Part shown: piece after piece, positions 25,632 through 35,023 of the stretch
Numbering within the stretch: position 1 is the first letter of the stretch
How the letters are laid out: each line of letters begins with the position of its first letter
Assembly: GCA_965226825.1 (NCBI GenBank)
Contig: CBDDED010000003.1
Span: 682,001 to 746,000 of the forward strand
Source: Io17-Chloro-G2 sp965226825
GTDB taxonomy: Bacteria; Chloroflexota; Dehalococcoidia; Lucifugimonadales; UBA3495
DNA length: 64,000 nucleotides
Reading direction: 5' to 3'
The notes under the pieces: model-generated
The model's input: only the letters and a program-made list of their open reading frames with translations
Databases searched by the model: none
What the model was told of the DNA's origin: nothing
Translations under genes and position numbers: made by a program

Positions 25632-26597
25632 CTACAATCGCGAACCTACCCACTGGCGTTTGTATTTGGAGAGGCTGCGAGGCGCCCGTGGGGGATCCAT
25701 GTGGCGGCCCCGGATGGTGTATGAAACCTCGCCCACGTACAGATCGCCTTTGGAGTCCACCGCGATGCCGTGGGGGGCGATGAACTGGCCGGGGCCCTCT
25801 CCTTCCTCCGGCGCGCCAAACATGCTTACCCGCTTGCCATCCAGATCGTAGATCGTGACCCGGTGGCCCAATCCCGGCGCATCGTCAACACCGCCCATGC
25901 CGTTCAGCTCGCCAACATAGATGTGCTCCTGCCATAGCACCATGGCATCGGGCCGGTGGATATTGTTCCACATGGTTATGAAGTTGCCTTCGGCGTCGAA
26001 AATCTGTATGCGGTGAGCCTCTCGGTCCACCACGTAAACCCGGTTGTTGCTGTCGATAGCGATGTTGTGGGGACGGATGAATTGTCCGGCGTCGATGCCG
26101 GGGCTGCCCCAGGAAAATTTGTAATCTCCGGCGCCGGTATATACGTGGATGCGGGAGTTGCCGTATCCATCAGAGATATACAGGTCGCCATTGCTGGGCA
26201 TGATTGCGGCTGAGGTTGGCCGGTTAAAGGGCTGGCCGCTCCAGATGGGCGCCGGTTGATTGCGCTGGCCGATCTCAAGAAGCTTATCGCCCTCCGGGTT
26301 GAATTTCTGGATGGTGTGAATTCCGTCATCTGCGGCCAAAATCGAATCGTCGTGGGCGATGTAAAGACCGTGAGTCCGGTTGCTGAACTCCCCTTTGCCA
26401 AAGGTCCGAATGAAATTGCCCTCGCTGTCAAACACCATTATGGGGTCGTCGCCCCGGGTCAGGACATAAACATTGTCCTGGGAGTCAACCGCCACGCCGG
26501 GGCACTCGTGAAAGGACATCCCCTGGGGCAGTTTGGGCCAGTCGTCAACGTGGGTGTACTGAAAATTTCCCTCGCCGAATACTTCAGGCATCGTCAA
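25632..26597 (-). CDS. NHL-repeat six-bladed beta-propeller protein
   Basis: A 321-residue propeller related to peptidyl-alpha-hydroxyglycine lyase-like proteins. Repeats with the NHL pattern recur about every 45-50 residues: PGVAVDSQDNVYVLTRGDDPIMVFDSEGNFIRTFG, LYIAHDDSILAADDGIHTIQKFNPEGDKLL, SNGDLYISDGYGNSRIHVY, HNIAIDSNNRVYVVDREAHRIQIFDAEGNF and PHGIAVDSKGDLYVGEVSYTI. No signal peptide is visible. Such propellers are expanded in SAR202-type genomes and may be enzymes or binding proteins; the role here is unknown. It reads toward the dioxygenase operon but lies 315 bases upstream of it. Confidence 0.88.
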   Translation of the reverse strand: MTMPEVFGEGNFQYTHVDDWPKLPQGMSFHECPGVAVDSQDNVYVLTRGDDPIMVFDSEGNFIRTFGKGEFSNRTHGLYIAHDDSILAADDGIHTIQKFNPEGDKLLEIGQRNQPAPIWSGQPFNRPTSAAIMPSNGDLYISDGYGNSRIHVYTGAGDYKFSWGSPGIDAGQFIRPHNIAIDSNNRVYVVDREAHRIQIFDAEGNFITMWNNIHRPDAMVLWQEHIYVGELNGMGGVDDAPGLGHRVTIYDLDGKRVSMFGAPEEGEGPGQFIAPHGIAVDSKGDLYVGEVSYTIRGRHMDPPRAPRSLSKYKRQWVGSRL

Positions 26598-26775
26598 AAC
26601 CTCCGTGGTCTATCGCAAAAGTTCCCCAAGGGTTGTTCGGGGAGAATTGCGCTTATCCTATGGTGCAACGCGCCGGGTGTCAACGTAGGAGAGGTGGGAG
26701 TAACTGTTCAGGGTCAAGGGGACGCCCTCACTCCAGCCCTCTCCCACGGGGGAGTGCTTCAATTGTCATCAAATC

Positions 26776-27010
26776 ACCCCGTCACTGTTGCCGCCGCGGG
26801 AATCCAGTGCTCCATTTGTTACCTACTCCCGCTCCCGTCATCCCACTGCTCCCGTCATCCTCGCCGCAGCGGGGATCCAGAGCCCTTGTTGTCGTCCACA
26901 CGGTTGGAGAATGGATGTCCTTCCCCGACTCCCGCCGAGTCATTGTTGCCCTAACCGTGTTGGCGCATAGTCAGGGCTCTGGATCCCCGCTGCGGCGAGG
27001 ATGACGGGGG
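26776..27010. repeat. MITE-1 copy E with a left half copy
   Basis: Core 26851-27010: CCCGTCATCCTCGCCGCAGC then GGGATCCAGAGCCC at the left, GGGCTCTGGATCCCCGCTGC then GAGGATGACGGGG at the right. A further left-end half copy lies at 26777-26812 and a remnant at 26834-26845. Confidence 0.8.
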
Positions 27011-27580
27011 GCCGGAGCGTTTCCTGAAAATGGCGCTGTTTGCCCAGGGAAAATCGGGTTGTTGCAGGCTTTTGCACAAATCACGCCATTTTTCGCTGAT
27101 TTTTTGTAGCTAGTGGCATCGTCCCAGATACGATTTTTTGTAAACAGTGCCATTTGTTGCCATTTGATGCCGTTTAGTTCCGGCGGAGTCCGGGAGATGG
27201 CTGCCTGGGCCAACACTCCATGGCCAGGCGGCTGATGGTCAGGTATCGCAGGCATCATGGTAGATAGGGGCCGCGCGGGCTGGCAAGGGGCGGATGTCAG
27301 CCAGGGCATCGTTCGGGCTGTCAGAGGAGTTGAGGGGAGCAATTGTTCAGGTTTGTTGGGCATGACGAAAGACGGCCCTCCCCTGAGGTGTTCACCCATC
27401 GACTCTGAACAGGTACGAGTGGAACCACGACGGCTCTTTAACCCAGAGAGCGCAGAGAGCACGGAGGCTTTGGGATACAGTCCTAATACCCTCCGCATAC
27501 TCTGTGCACTATGTAGTGAATGGAACGTAATCCAGCCGAGATGAGAATGACCGAGGCGAGTCCGGGAGCGTGTTTCCGGA
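27011..27580. other. Gene-free stretch with a purine-rich GAGAGCACGG repeat
   Basis: No gene is supported. Between 27438 and 27530 lie ACCCAGAGAGCGCAGAGAGC and a facing CTCTGTGCACT sequence, a type of imperfect inverted repeat common in intergenic regions of large bacterial genomes. The segment 27080-27180 has several TTTTTTGTA-like repeats and TGCCATTTG direct repeats (27148-27170). Confidence 0.45.
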
Positions 27581-29176
27581 CTACTCCAACACTGCCCTGC
27601 CCTCTCCTTTGATGTAGTCGGCGGTGCGCAGCGCCAGGGCCTGGATTGTTGTGGTGGGGTTCACGCAGGCGCCGGTGACGAAGGTGCTGCCGTCGACAAT
27701 GAAGAGGTTGGGCACTTCGTGGCTACGGCCCCACCGGTCTACCACCGAAGTCTCTGGGTCGTTCCCCATGCGGGCAGTGCCCAGCAGGTGCCAACCAGCG
27801 TTGCGCCGGAGGTGGGACCAGAGGACTTTTTTAGCGCCGGCAGCCTCGAAAACCTCCTTGGCCCGCTGGACGCCATGGTCCAGCATCAGCCGCGTGTTCT
27901 CGCTGAGCGCATACTGGATTTTGGGCGCCCGTATACCGTGGCTGTCGGTCAGAACCGGGTCCAAAGTGACCCGGTTGGGTTCTTCGGGCAGGTCTTCGCT
28001 CATCACAGTCATCCCGGCAGCATGGCCGTACCGTTCCCGGAATTCCTGATGATGGCCAGATCCCCAGGGTACGGTCTGGCTCAGCAGGCCGCCCAGGGCA
28101 GTGGCCAACGGCGCTTCATTGGGGCTGATAATCTGAAGGTTGTATCCCCGGACAAAGCCGCGGCTGGGATCAGACTCATAAAATTGCTGGCTCTGCATGG
28201 TGCTGCCCCGCGGCGGCGCGCCGTCTGCATCAAGCCGCTCTTCAAAAAAGCCGACCACCATGCCACAGGGATGGTGCATCAGGTTCTTGCCCACCAGGCC
28301 GGTGTCATTTGCCAGGCCATGGGGAAAACGGGGAGAGGTTGAATTCAGCAACAACCGGGGGGTGCCTATTCCGTTGCAGGCCAAAACAACCACCCTGGCC
28401 CGCTGCTCTTGCAGGGCTCCGTCGGCATCGTAGTACAGCGCGCCACGAGCGGCGCCGGATGAATCAACCGTGATTTCCCGGACCCTGGCGTGGGTGACCA
28501 AGCGGGCTCCCAAGCCCAGCGCTTTGGGCCAATAGTTGATGTCGGAGGCGGCCAGGGACCTGAGGAACTGGCCGGTGTCCGGCTGCCGGTCATCGTAAGG
28601 GACCGAAGAAATCGCCGTGTCGGAAGCCCACCAATGCCAGCCGAGCTTGTCGAATCCACGGGCAAGGGCCCTTCCAGCCGGGTGAATGGACAGGGGCGGG
28701 CAAGGCCGGTCGGTCTTGGGAGGGTAGGCCGGGTCGCCCGTCAGACCAGAAACGCCGGTCATGGCGTCATTGAGGTCGTAGTGGGGCTCAAGCTCCTGGT
28801 AGGTCAACGGCCAGTCATCGGCCACGCCGTCCAGGGTCTTGACCCGGAAGTCCGAAGGATGAAATCGGGGAATGTGAGAGCCCCAATGGACCGTGCTGCC
28901 GCCGACTGCGTTGTACATCAGCGGGGCGATGGGCGTTTCGGTGTCGTTAACCGGGTAGTCTTCGGGTAGCCCACGGACGTTGGGATCTGGATGGAAGTCG
29001 GCCTGCAGCCTCAGTTGGGCATCGGGCTCGTCAACCGGGAAGGCCGTTTGGGGCGCCCAGCCGCCCTGTTCCAGACAGACCACTTTGATGCCCGCCTGGC
29101 TGAGGCTCCACGACAACGCGGCGCTGGAAGCGCCGGCTCCAATAACCAGAACATCTGCCACGTTGTCGTTTGCCAC
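27581..29176 (-). CDS. GMC-family FAD-dependent oxidoreductase
   Basis: 531 residues. The N-terminal FAD site is DVLVIGAGASSAALSWSLSQAG with CLEQGG at the end of the second strand. Further GMC/gluconate-dehydrogenase-like blocks are AVGGSTVHWGSHIPRF, LACNGIGTPRLLL and the C-terminal RRNAGWHLLGTARMGNDPETSVVD with VTGACVNPTTTIQALALR, which hold the catalytic His and Asn region. Members oxidise alcohols or sugars. The layout resembles the large subunit of membrane gluconate-type dehydrogenases, but no small or cytochrome subunit is adjacent. ATG 29176 gives a clean start. The thiolase gene lies 65 bases upstream on the same strand, so both may be co-transcribed. Confidence 0.93.
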   Translation of the reverse strand: MANDNVADVLVIGAGASSAALSWSLSQAGIKVVCLEQGGWAPQTAFPVDEPDAQLRLQADFHPDPNVRGLPEDYPVNDTETPIAPLMYNAVGGSTVHWGSHIPRFHPSDFRVKTLDGVADDWPLTYQELEPHYDLNDAMTGVSGLTGDPAYPPKTDRPCPPLSIHPAGRALARGFDKLGWHWWASDTAISSVPYDDRQPDTGQFLRSLAASDINYWPKALGLGARLVTHARVREITVDSSGAARGALYYDADGALQEQRARVVVLACNGIGTPRLLLNSTSPRFPHGLANDTGLVGKNLMHHPCGMVVGFFEERLDADGAPPRGSTMQSQQFYESDPSRGFVRGYNLQIISPNEAPLATALGGLLSQTVPWGSGHHQEFRERYGHAAGMTVMSEDLPEEPNRVTLDPVLTDSHGIRAPKIQYALSENTRLMLDHGVQRAKEVFEAAGAKKVLWSHLRRNAGWHLLGTARMGNDPETSVVDRWGRSHEVPNLFIVDGSTFVTGACVNPTTTIQALALRTADYIKGEGRAVLE

Positions 29177-29241
29177 CTAAAACCCCCGGTACCGATAGTG
29201 GGCCGGTCGTCACCTAATTATTGGACCGCACCACCTGGTGG

Positions 29242-30438
29242 TTAAGTCCGCTCGAATACCGCTGCCACCCCCTGGCCGCCGCCAACGCACATCGTCTCGA
29301 GTCCCCACTGCGCCTGCCGGGCCTCCATCTCATAAAGCAAAGTGGCGAGGATCCGGGCCCCGGTTGCCGCTATTGGGTGGCCCAGGGAGATACCGGAACC
29401 GTTGACGTTGAGTTTGTCTTCGTTGGGCAGCTTCCACTCACGGAGTACCGAGAGTACCTGCGCGGCAAAAGCCTCGTTCAACTCGATGAGGTCCATGTCT
29501 TGCAGGGTCAGGCCCAGCTTTCCCAGCACCTTGTTGGTTGCCGCCACGGGTCCGATACCCATGTAGGCCGGGTGGCAGCCGGTTACCGCCCATCCCCGCA
29601 TGAAACCCATCGGCTTGAGACCAAGCTCCTCGAGCTTGTCCTCGGCTACCACCAAGCAAACCGAGGCGGCGTCGTTCTGGCTGCTGGCGTTGCCGGCGGT
29701 TACCGTTCCTTCGCCCATAATTGGGCGCAGTCGGGCCAAGGCCTCCAGCGAAGTGTCCCCACGTGGGCCTTCGTCCTCCAGGAAATCCTGCGGGTCGCCA
29801 CGGCGTTGGGGAATAGGCACGGCGACGACCTGCCCGTTGAATTTCCCAGCCTCCATGGCTGCGGTGGCCCGCTGGTGGCTGCGGAGGGCGTATTCGTCCT
29901 GCTCAGTGCGTGTCACTTCATATTGTTTGGACAGGTTCTCAGCGGTTTCGATCATACCGGAGATGTAGCCGAACCGTTCTTCCGGCGAAATTGTCTCCCG
30001 GGCGCGGGCCAACCGGTCGTGCAGCGTAACCGAGCCGAACCGAGCGCCCCAGCGGCTTTCATTTGAATAAAACTCGGCGTTGCTCATGCTTTCCACGCCA
30101 CCGGCAATGACTACATCGGCGTTCTCGGTCTGTATCAGCATCGAAGCGTTGATAATCGCCTGCAATCCCGAAGAGCAACGGCGGTCCAACTGATAACCGG
30201 GCACCTCAATGGGCAGTCCTGCCTTCAATGAAGCCAGGCGGCCCATGGCCGGATTCTCACCGTTGGGATATCCGTGGCCCAGGATTACGTCGTCCACCTT
30301 CTCAGGTTCCAGACCCGTGCGTTCCAGGACCTCTTTAATTACGATGCTGCCGAGTTCCGCCGCCGAGATGCCTCTCAACGCGCCTCCGAAATTCCCCACG
30401 GCCGTGCGCACCGGCGACACTATTGCTACTCCTCTCAT
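29242..30438 (-). CDS. Acetyl-CoA acyltransferase (thiolase)
   Basis: 398 residues, standard thiolase II size. The nucleophile is in RCSSGLQAI (Cys ~87), the second part has NVNGSGISLGHPIAATGAR with the catalytic His, and the C-terminal Cys is in CVGGGQGVA. It catalyses thiolytic cleavage in beta-oxidation or the reverse Claisen condensation. The ATG at 30438 gives MRGVAIVSPVRTAVGNFGG, a typical N-terminus. GMC oxidoreductase follows on the same strand. The gene fits the catabolic character of the region. Confidence 0.95.
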   Translation of the reverse strand: MRGVAIVSPVRTAVGNFGGALRGISAAELGSIVIKEVLERTGLEPEKVDDVILGHGYPNGENPAMGRLASLKAGLPIEVPGYQLDRRCSSGLQAIINASMLIQTENADVVIAGGVESMSNAEFYSNESRWGARFGSVTLHDRLARARETISPEERFGYISGMIETAENLSKQYEVTRTEQDEYALRSHQRATAAMEAGKFNGQVVAVPIPQRRGDPQDFLEDEGPRGDTSLEALARLRPIMGEGTVTAGNASSQNDAASVCLVVAEDKLEELGLKPMGFMRGWAVTGCHPAYMGIGPVAATNKVLGKLGLTLQDMDLIELNEAFAAQVLSVLREWKLPNEDKLNVNGSGISLGHPIAATGARILATLLYEMEARQAQWGLETMCVGGGQGVAAVFERT

Positions 30439-30754
30439 GGTGCCTCCTCTGAGTTTGGTCTGGTTGCTACCAGACCAAACGATAGGTCTAATTGGCCGAC
30501 ATCATACCCCGCCCGGCCGAATGTGTCGAACAAATTGGCGACGTCGCAGAAGCCAAAATTACTCTTGCCAGACTAACATAACGCGGGTGTCAGACCAGGC
30601 AATTCGCTCACCCGGCGACACCACGTAAATTGGCGGAACCGCGGTCCATCCGGCAGTGGAACGGTCCTTTCGACGGCCATCATGCCAGTTATGCAAGCAG
30701 CTGCCAGGTTCGTTGACAACCAAGACGGGCTAAACCTACACTGGAATTCTCCGT

Positions 30755-30829
30755 GGGGGTGTAGCTCAGCGGGAGAGCACCTGCTTTGCAAGCAGGGGGC
30801 CAGGGGTTCGATTCCCCTCACCTCCACCA
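30755..30829 (+). tRNA. tRNA-Ala(TGC)
   Basis: Full cloverleaf: acceptor GGGGGTG pairs with CACCTCC, D arm GCTC/GAGC, anticodon arm CCTGC-TTTGCAA-GCAGG with anticodon TGC, T arm AGGGG-TTCGATT-CCCCT, and CCA encoded at 30827-30829. The 3' flank (30830 onward) leads into an AT-richer stretch and then a transposase relic. Confidence 0.97.
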
Positions 30830-31037
30830 AACGGTCATTCTCACAAGTCCCTCACAGTCTGAGTTAGCCCTAATTCGCCTCTATGCACAATCTCACTTAG
30901 GCCAAACTTGACGGTAGACAGTACCGTTTTTAACTTTTGTTAAACCTTTAGTTCCTGGGTATTTTGTGCCGTTTAGTTGTTGATGTTCAGCGAAAAGGTC
31001 CGCTCTAACTGGCCAGCATAAATGTCACACTTCCCTT

Positions 31038-32189
31038 ATGGAGAATGTGACATTGACTCAAAAAGAACAGGCAAGACTCCAGGTTCTTAACAGTTTGCTT
31101 GCTGAGCGCATGACCCTGGACCAGGCAGCGACGCTGATGGGTGTCACCACTCGCCACACCAGGCGTATTCTGGCGGCTTACCAGCTGGGCGCTGCCGCCG
31201 TTGCTCACGGTCATCGTGGCCCGTAGGCCGCCCAACGCAACACCCGAGCCCGTTGCAACTGCAGTGGTTCACCTGGCTCGTACCAGATACGCCGGGGCCA
31301 ACCACACCCATCTCAGCGAGTTGCTGAGCGAGCGCGACGGCATCGACATCGGCAGGACAACCCGCGGCGTATTCTGGTCAACGCCGGGCTCAGCAGTCCG
31401 CGGCAAAGACGTCCGCCAAAACACCGGGTACGCCGTCAGCGCATGCCACGGGAAGGCATGCTGATCCAGATGGACGGCAGTCATCATTCGTGGCTGGGGG
31501 ACGAGGCGCCGCCGTTCACGCTGCTGATCGCGATGGACGATGCCACTGGTTGCGTGGTCAACGCCCTGTTCTGCGAGCAGGAGGATACCAACAGCTATTT
31601 CCGTCTGATGCAGGGACTGCTCCAGCGCCCCGGCGTTCCCCTCGCCCTGTACACCGACCGTCACCCGGTCTTCAAGCACAAGTCGGAATATCAGCCCGCC
31701 GGCACATCCACCCAGTTCGGACGGGCAATGGCAGAGCTGGGGGGTCAAGTGATATTCGCCCTGTCGCCCCAGGCAAAGGGGCGGGTAGAGCGGACGGACG
31801 GAACCTTCCAGGACCGGCTGATCACGGAACTTCGGCTCGCGGGAGCAACCACACTTGAACAGGCCAGAGCCGTGTTGCAGCAGTTCCTGCCCAGATTCAA
31901 CCGGCGTTTCGGGGTTCCGGCCCGGTGCCCCGAGCCCGCGTTCCGGCCCTTGCAGGTGGACCTGCCCCTGGAGCAGGTTCTGTGCTTCAAGCACCGCAGG
32001 AGAGAGGCCGGGGACAACACCGTGAAGTACCAGAGGCACACCCTGCAGCTGCTTCCAAGTACGGAACACCATAGCTATGCCGGGTCAGCGGTGGAGATCC
32101 TGGAAGGGCTGGACGGCCGGCTCACGGTGCGGCATGAAGGGCGCATCCTCCCTGCCCAGGAGGCGCCGCCCAGTCCGGTATTTCTCTGA
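31038..32189 (+). pseudogene. ISNCY-family transposase, two compensating frameshifts
   Basis: Reads as an ISNCY-type DDE transposase: HTH (LAERMTLDQAATLMGVTTRHTRRIL), then LARTRYAGANHTHLSELLSERDGI in the +1 frame, then back to the first frame for NAGLSSPRQRRPPKHRVRR and MLIQMDGSHHSWL...LLIAMDDATG...PQAKGRVERTDGTFQDRL. One extra C near 31218 (GGCCCGTAGG) gives a TAG stop; a one-base loss near 31360 restores the frame. Because the catalytic D, D and E regions are otherwise intact, decay is recent, or these are assembly errors. A perfect 9-bp inverted repeat, AATGTCACA/TGTGACATT (31021-31029, 31046-31054), surrounds the start. I could not define the ends of the element. Confidence 0.82.
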
Positions 32190-32392
32190 AACGGCCTCGG
32201 CCATTCCGATAGTGTTCCTGTCCCGCCCTCCGGCGCCAACGGCTTGGGCGAACACTGGACCGCGATTCCCGAATCGCTGAACTCAAGGGCAGAGGATGAG
32301 GGGGATCAAGGGGACATCACCGAAGGTTCGCCTGCCACCTCGACGCCCACAATCATCTCTCCGCGCGAGCCTACCTTCCTTCGGAAGGAGAG

Positions 32393-32560
32393 ATGGAAGG
32401 CGGTTCAGAAAGCCCGTCGCAAGGGATGCCGCTCTGTGCAATCGAGCGGGAATTGGGAATCCACAGGGCCACGGTCAGGAAATACCTGGACGCCGAGGGT
32501 CCGCAACCCGGCGACCCTGGACGGGTCCCGCGATGTCATCAACTGATACCATGGCAGCCC
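32393..32560 (+). pseudogene. Transposase N-terminal HTH relic
   Basis: A short frame with MPLCAIERELGIHRATVRKYLDAEGPQ, the resolvase-like helix-turn-helix seen at the start of IS21 IstA or within ISL3 transposases. It has no continuation: the sequence runs into the MetE-like gene 170 bases later. A fragment only. Confidence 0.6.
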
Positions 32561-32727
32561 GACCGAGTGACATTACGGACAATTATCTTAAACAGCGACA
32601 CCGTAGTGTCCCACCGGGGCGTTGAGAAAGAGCTAGCCAGGTTATCGGAGCGCCACGACCGGTCTTGCGGTGTCTCTGCCCTTTTATGGCGCCGAATTGA
32701 GGGCCCACACCAAGCAGCGGAGGACTT

Positions 32728-33873
32728 ATGAAGAGGAGCACTTCCCGGATTCTCACCACCCACACCGGCAGTCTGCCCCGTCCTGAAGGTCTGGTGGGGA
32801 TGCTGGGCGCAGTGTCCCGCGGGGAGCCGGTGGAACAAGCCACGCTGGATGCCGCGGCTGACGAGGCCACGGCCGGGGTTGTCGCAGCGCAGTTGGCGGC
32901 CGGGGTCGATGTCATCAACAACGGTGAACAGTCCCGCATCAGCTTCTCGACATACGTCAACCAGAGGATGTCCGGTTTCGGCGGGGCCTGGAGCAGGCGG
33001 GGCCACCGGGACCAGAATGAATACCCCTCCCTGGCACGACCCCGAGTGGTTCAGTTGACCCGGGACGTTCCCACCTGCGTTGGCCCACTGGCATATGAAC
33101 GGCTGGACCTGGTCGAACGGGAATGCCGTCAGTTTCTTGATGCGGTCGGCGCCGCCGGAGGGGAACCGGAAGATTTGTTCATGACCGCGGCATCGCCCGG
33201 CATAGTCGCCTTGACCATGGCCAACTGCCATTATGCCAGCCACGAAGACTACGTGTTCGCGCTGGCCGAGGAACTGCGGAAAGAGTACGAGATAATCGTC
33301 GCTAACGGCCTGACGCTCCAACTGGACTGTCCCGATCTGGCCATGGAACGGCATATTTCTTACCAGGACGAACCACTGTCGGCCTTTCAGGACCTGGTGG
33401 CCCTGCATATCCGGGCCATGAACCATGCCCTGACCAACATTCCCCGGGACCGGGTGCGTCTGCATGTGTGCTGGGGCAACAGCGAAGGACCCCACATTTA
33501 TGACGTGCCGCTGGAGGAGATCCTGGGCCTGCTTTACGAGGCCAAGGTAGGGGCGCTGGTGATGGAAATGGCGAATCCGCGCCACGGCCACGAGCACCGG
33601 GTGTACCGCGATAACCCGCTGCCCGAAGGGATGATGCTGGTGACCGGCGTCATCGATACCAAGACCAACTACGTGGAGCATCCCCGGCTGGTGGCCGACC
33701 GGCTGCATCAAGCCGTGGCAGCTGCCGGAGGTGATCCGACGCGGGTGCTAGCTGGGACCGACTGCGGCTTTGACACCTCCGCCGGTTCCAACCGGGTTGA
33801 GGGAGGTATAGTCTGGCTGAAGCTGCGGGCTATGCGGGAAGGGGCCGATATCGCGAGCCGCGAGCTGTTTTAG
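32728..33873 (+). CDS. Cobalamin-independent methionine synthase (MetE C-domain)-like protein
   Basis: A 381-residue single TIM barrel of the MetE C-terminal/UROD superfamily. The start is ILTTHTGSLPRPEGLVGML. Zinc ligands expected for thiol transfer are visible as HVCWGNSEGPH (His-x-Cys) and GTDCGFDT (second Cys). Stand-alone members of this length include vitamin-B12-independent methyltransferases and coenzyme M-type alkyltransferases; the thiol and alkyl donor here are unknown. ATG 32728 is preceded by CGGAGGACTT. It is a single gene, with transposase relics upstream and a 1.1-kb degraded stretch downstream. Confidence 0.85.
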   Translation: MKRSTSRILTTHTGSLPRPEGLVGMLGAVSRGEPVEQATLDAAADEATAGVVAAQLAAGVDVINNGEQSRISFSTYVNQRMSGFGGAWSRRGHRDQNEYPSLARPRVVQLTRDVPTCVGPLAYERLDLVERECRQFLDAVGAAGGEPEDLFMTAASPGIVALTMANCHYASHEDYVFALAEELRKEYEIIVANGLTLQLDCPDLAMERHISYQDEPLSAFQDLVALHIRAMNHALTNIPRDRVRLHVCWGNSEGPHIYDVPLEEILGLLYEAKVGALVMEMANPRHGHEHRVYRDNPLPEGMMLVTGVIDTKTNYVEHPRLVADRLHQAVAAAGGDPTRVLAGTDCGFDTSAGSNRVEGGIVWLKLRAMREGADIASRELF

Positions 33874-35023
33874 GAGATTGTCGGGACAAGGAAGTGGGTA
33901 GAGAGCAACGCGGGTCGGCTTTCCCAAATGCAACTAGCCCGACGGTGGGGCAGGGGGCCGAAGGTTACCCCATCTCCGTATCCTTTCGTCATGGCAGTCG
34001 TGGTCCGCTGGCTCTTCATTCTCCTCTCCATGAATCCGGCTGACAGCACCAGCAGATCCCTTATCTGTGATTCGCCGCAATGATTGAACCAGTGATTTCC
34101 AAGGACATTGGTGCGCGTTGGGCGCGGGCGAATTGGGCTTCTATCAGTGAATTGGGCTTCTATCAGATTGCAGTTGGAGAGTTGATCCCATCATCCGTGC
34201 CAGGCAACTTCCGGTGTGGGGACAACCGTGCCGGAAGCCGATTCTACAACGAGGGCTTGACGCGTTGTCCCGGGAACGCTACGTACCGCAGAGGCTGCAA
34301 CACTGGCGGGAGGATGTACATCTACGAAGGGATTGGGAGAACATCCGGTGTCCCGGCCTAAATCCGTCGTAGGAATCCTGGGCGGCACCTCCAAGCAGAA
34401 CCATAGGGTTTTCCACCGCTCGCTCCATTGACCGGGTGAGCCCTTCCCGGGGGAAGTCCAGGAGAGCAGCAGAGGCCCGCACGCCTCAGGGATCTTCCCG
34501 GTGTGAAGGGCGGTGCAGCAAGCTGTGGACCATCGTGGCCAGTCCGTTGTAGAGCGCGGCGGATCTATATGAACCGCGAGCTGGATTTCAACGAGCCGCC
34601 GATAAGCTACGGCATCGGGCGACAAAGGACATATGCAGTGACGAGGCGCTCGCACCCGCGGTTCTTTAGGTTTAGACAAAGTCCTAGCGTCCCAACTGAC
34701 AAGCCCCCGGCATTTCAGCAGGGTCTCGTCCATTCGCCCTTCGGGTGAGACAGCGCGTATGGCCGATTACACCGCCAGGGTGAACCTCAACACGACGGTT
34801 CTTGATTTTGTCCAGTTTGGTCGGCCTAAGCAGTCCGCATTGCGAACTTTTCGCTGGGAGGTCCCGTTATAATTGGAATAGCCTTCTTCTCCGGGGGGTT
34901 AGGTCACCTCACTAAACTCGCTTATCGCCTGGTCCAGTTTCCTGGGGGCGGGTCAGGTACCGAAGGAATAGGCCAAGCGCTTGGCCAAACCGGAGCCTAT
35001 ACAACAAAAGGGGGAGATGGACC
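33874..35023. other. Degraded intergenic stretch
   Basis: No intact gene. A minus-strand frame at 34191-34733 and a second at 34279-34482 have neither family similarity nor ribosome sites, and look like scrambled remains. A 19-bp tandem duplication, GAATTGGGCTTCTATCAGT, lies at about 34130-34165. The end of the stretch holds the repeat described separately at 34759-34830 and presumably the promoter of the CoA transferase gene. Confidence 0.5.
34759..34872 (+). repeat. Copy 1 of a protein-like dispersed repeat (DYTAxVNLN)
   Basis: From ATG 34759 it reads MADYTARVNLNTTVLDFVQ and ends about 19 residues later at TAA 34870-34872. The related sequence at 45643-45760 reads GDYTAKVNLNLKVLVFFQ. Differences are largely at third codon positions, as in coding sequence. 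Neither copy belongs to a gene I recognise. Confidence 0.5.

Noticed and set aside
32539..33711. Minus-strand open frame of 390 codons
   Set aside because: Antisense to the MetE-like gene and not protein-like in composition.
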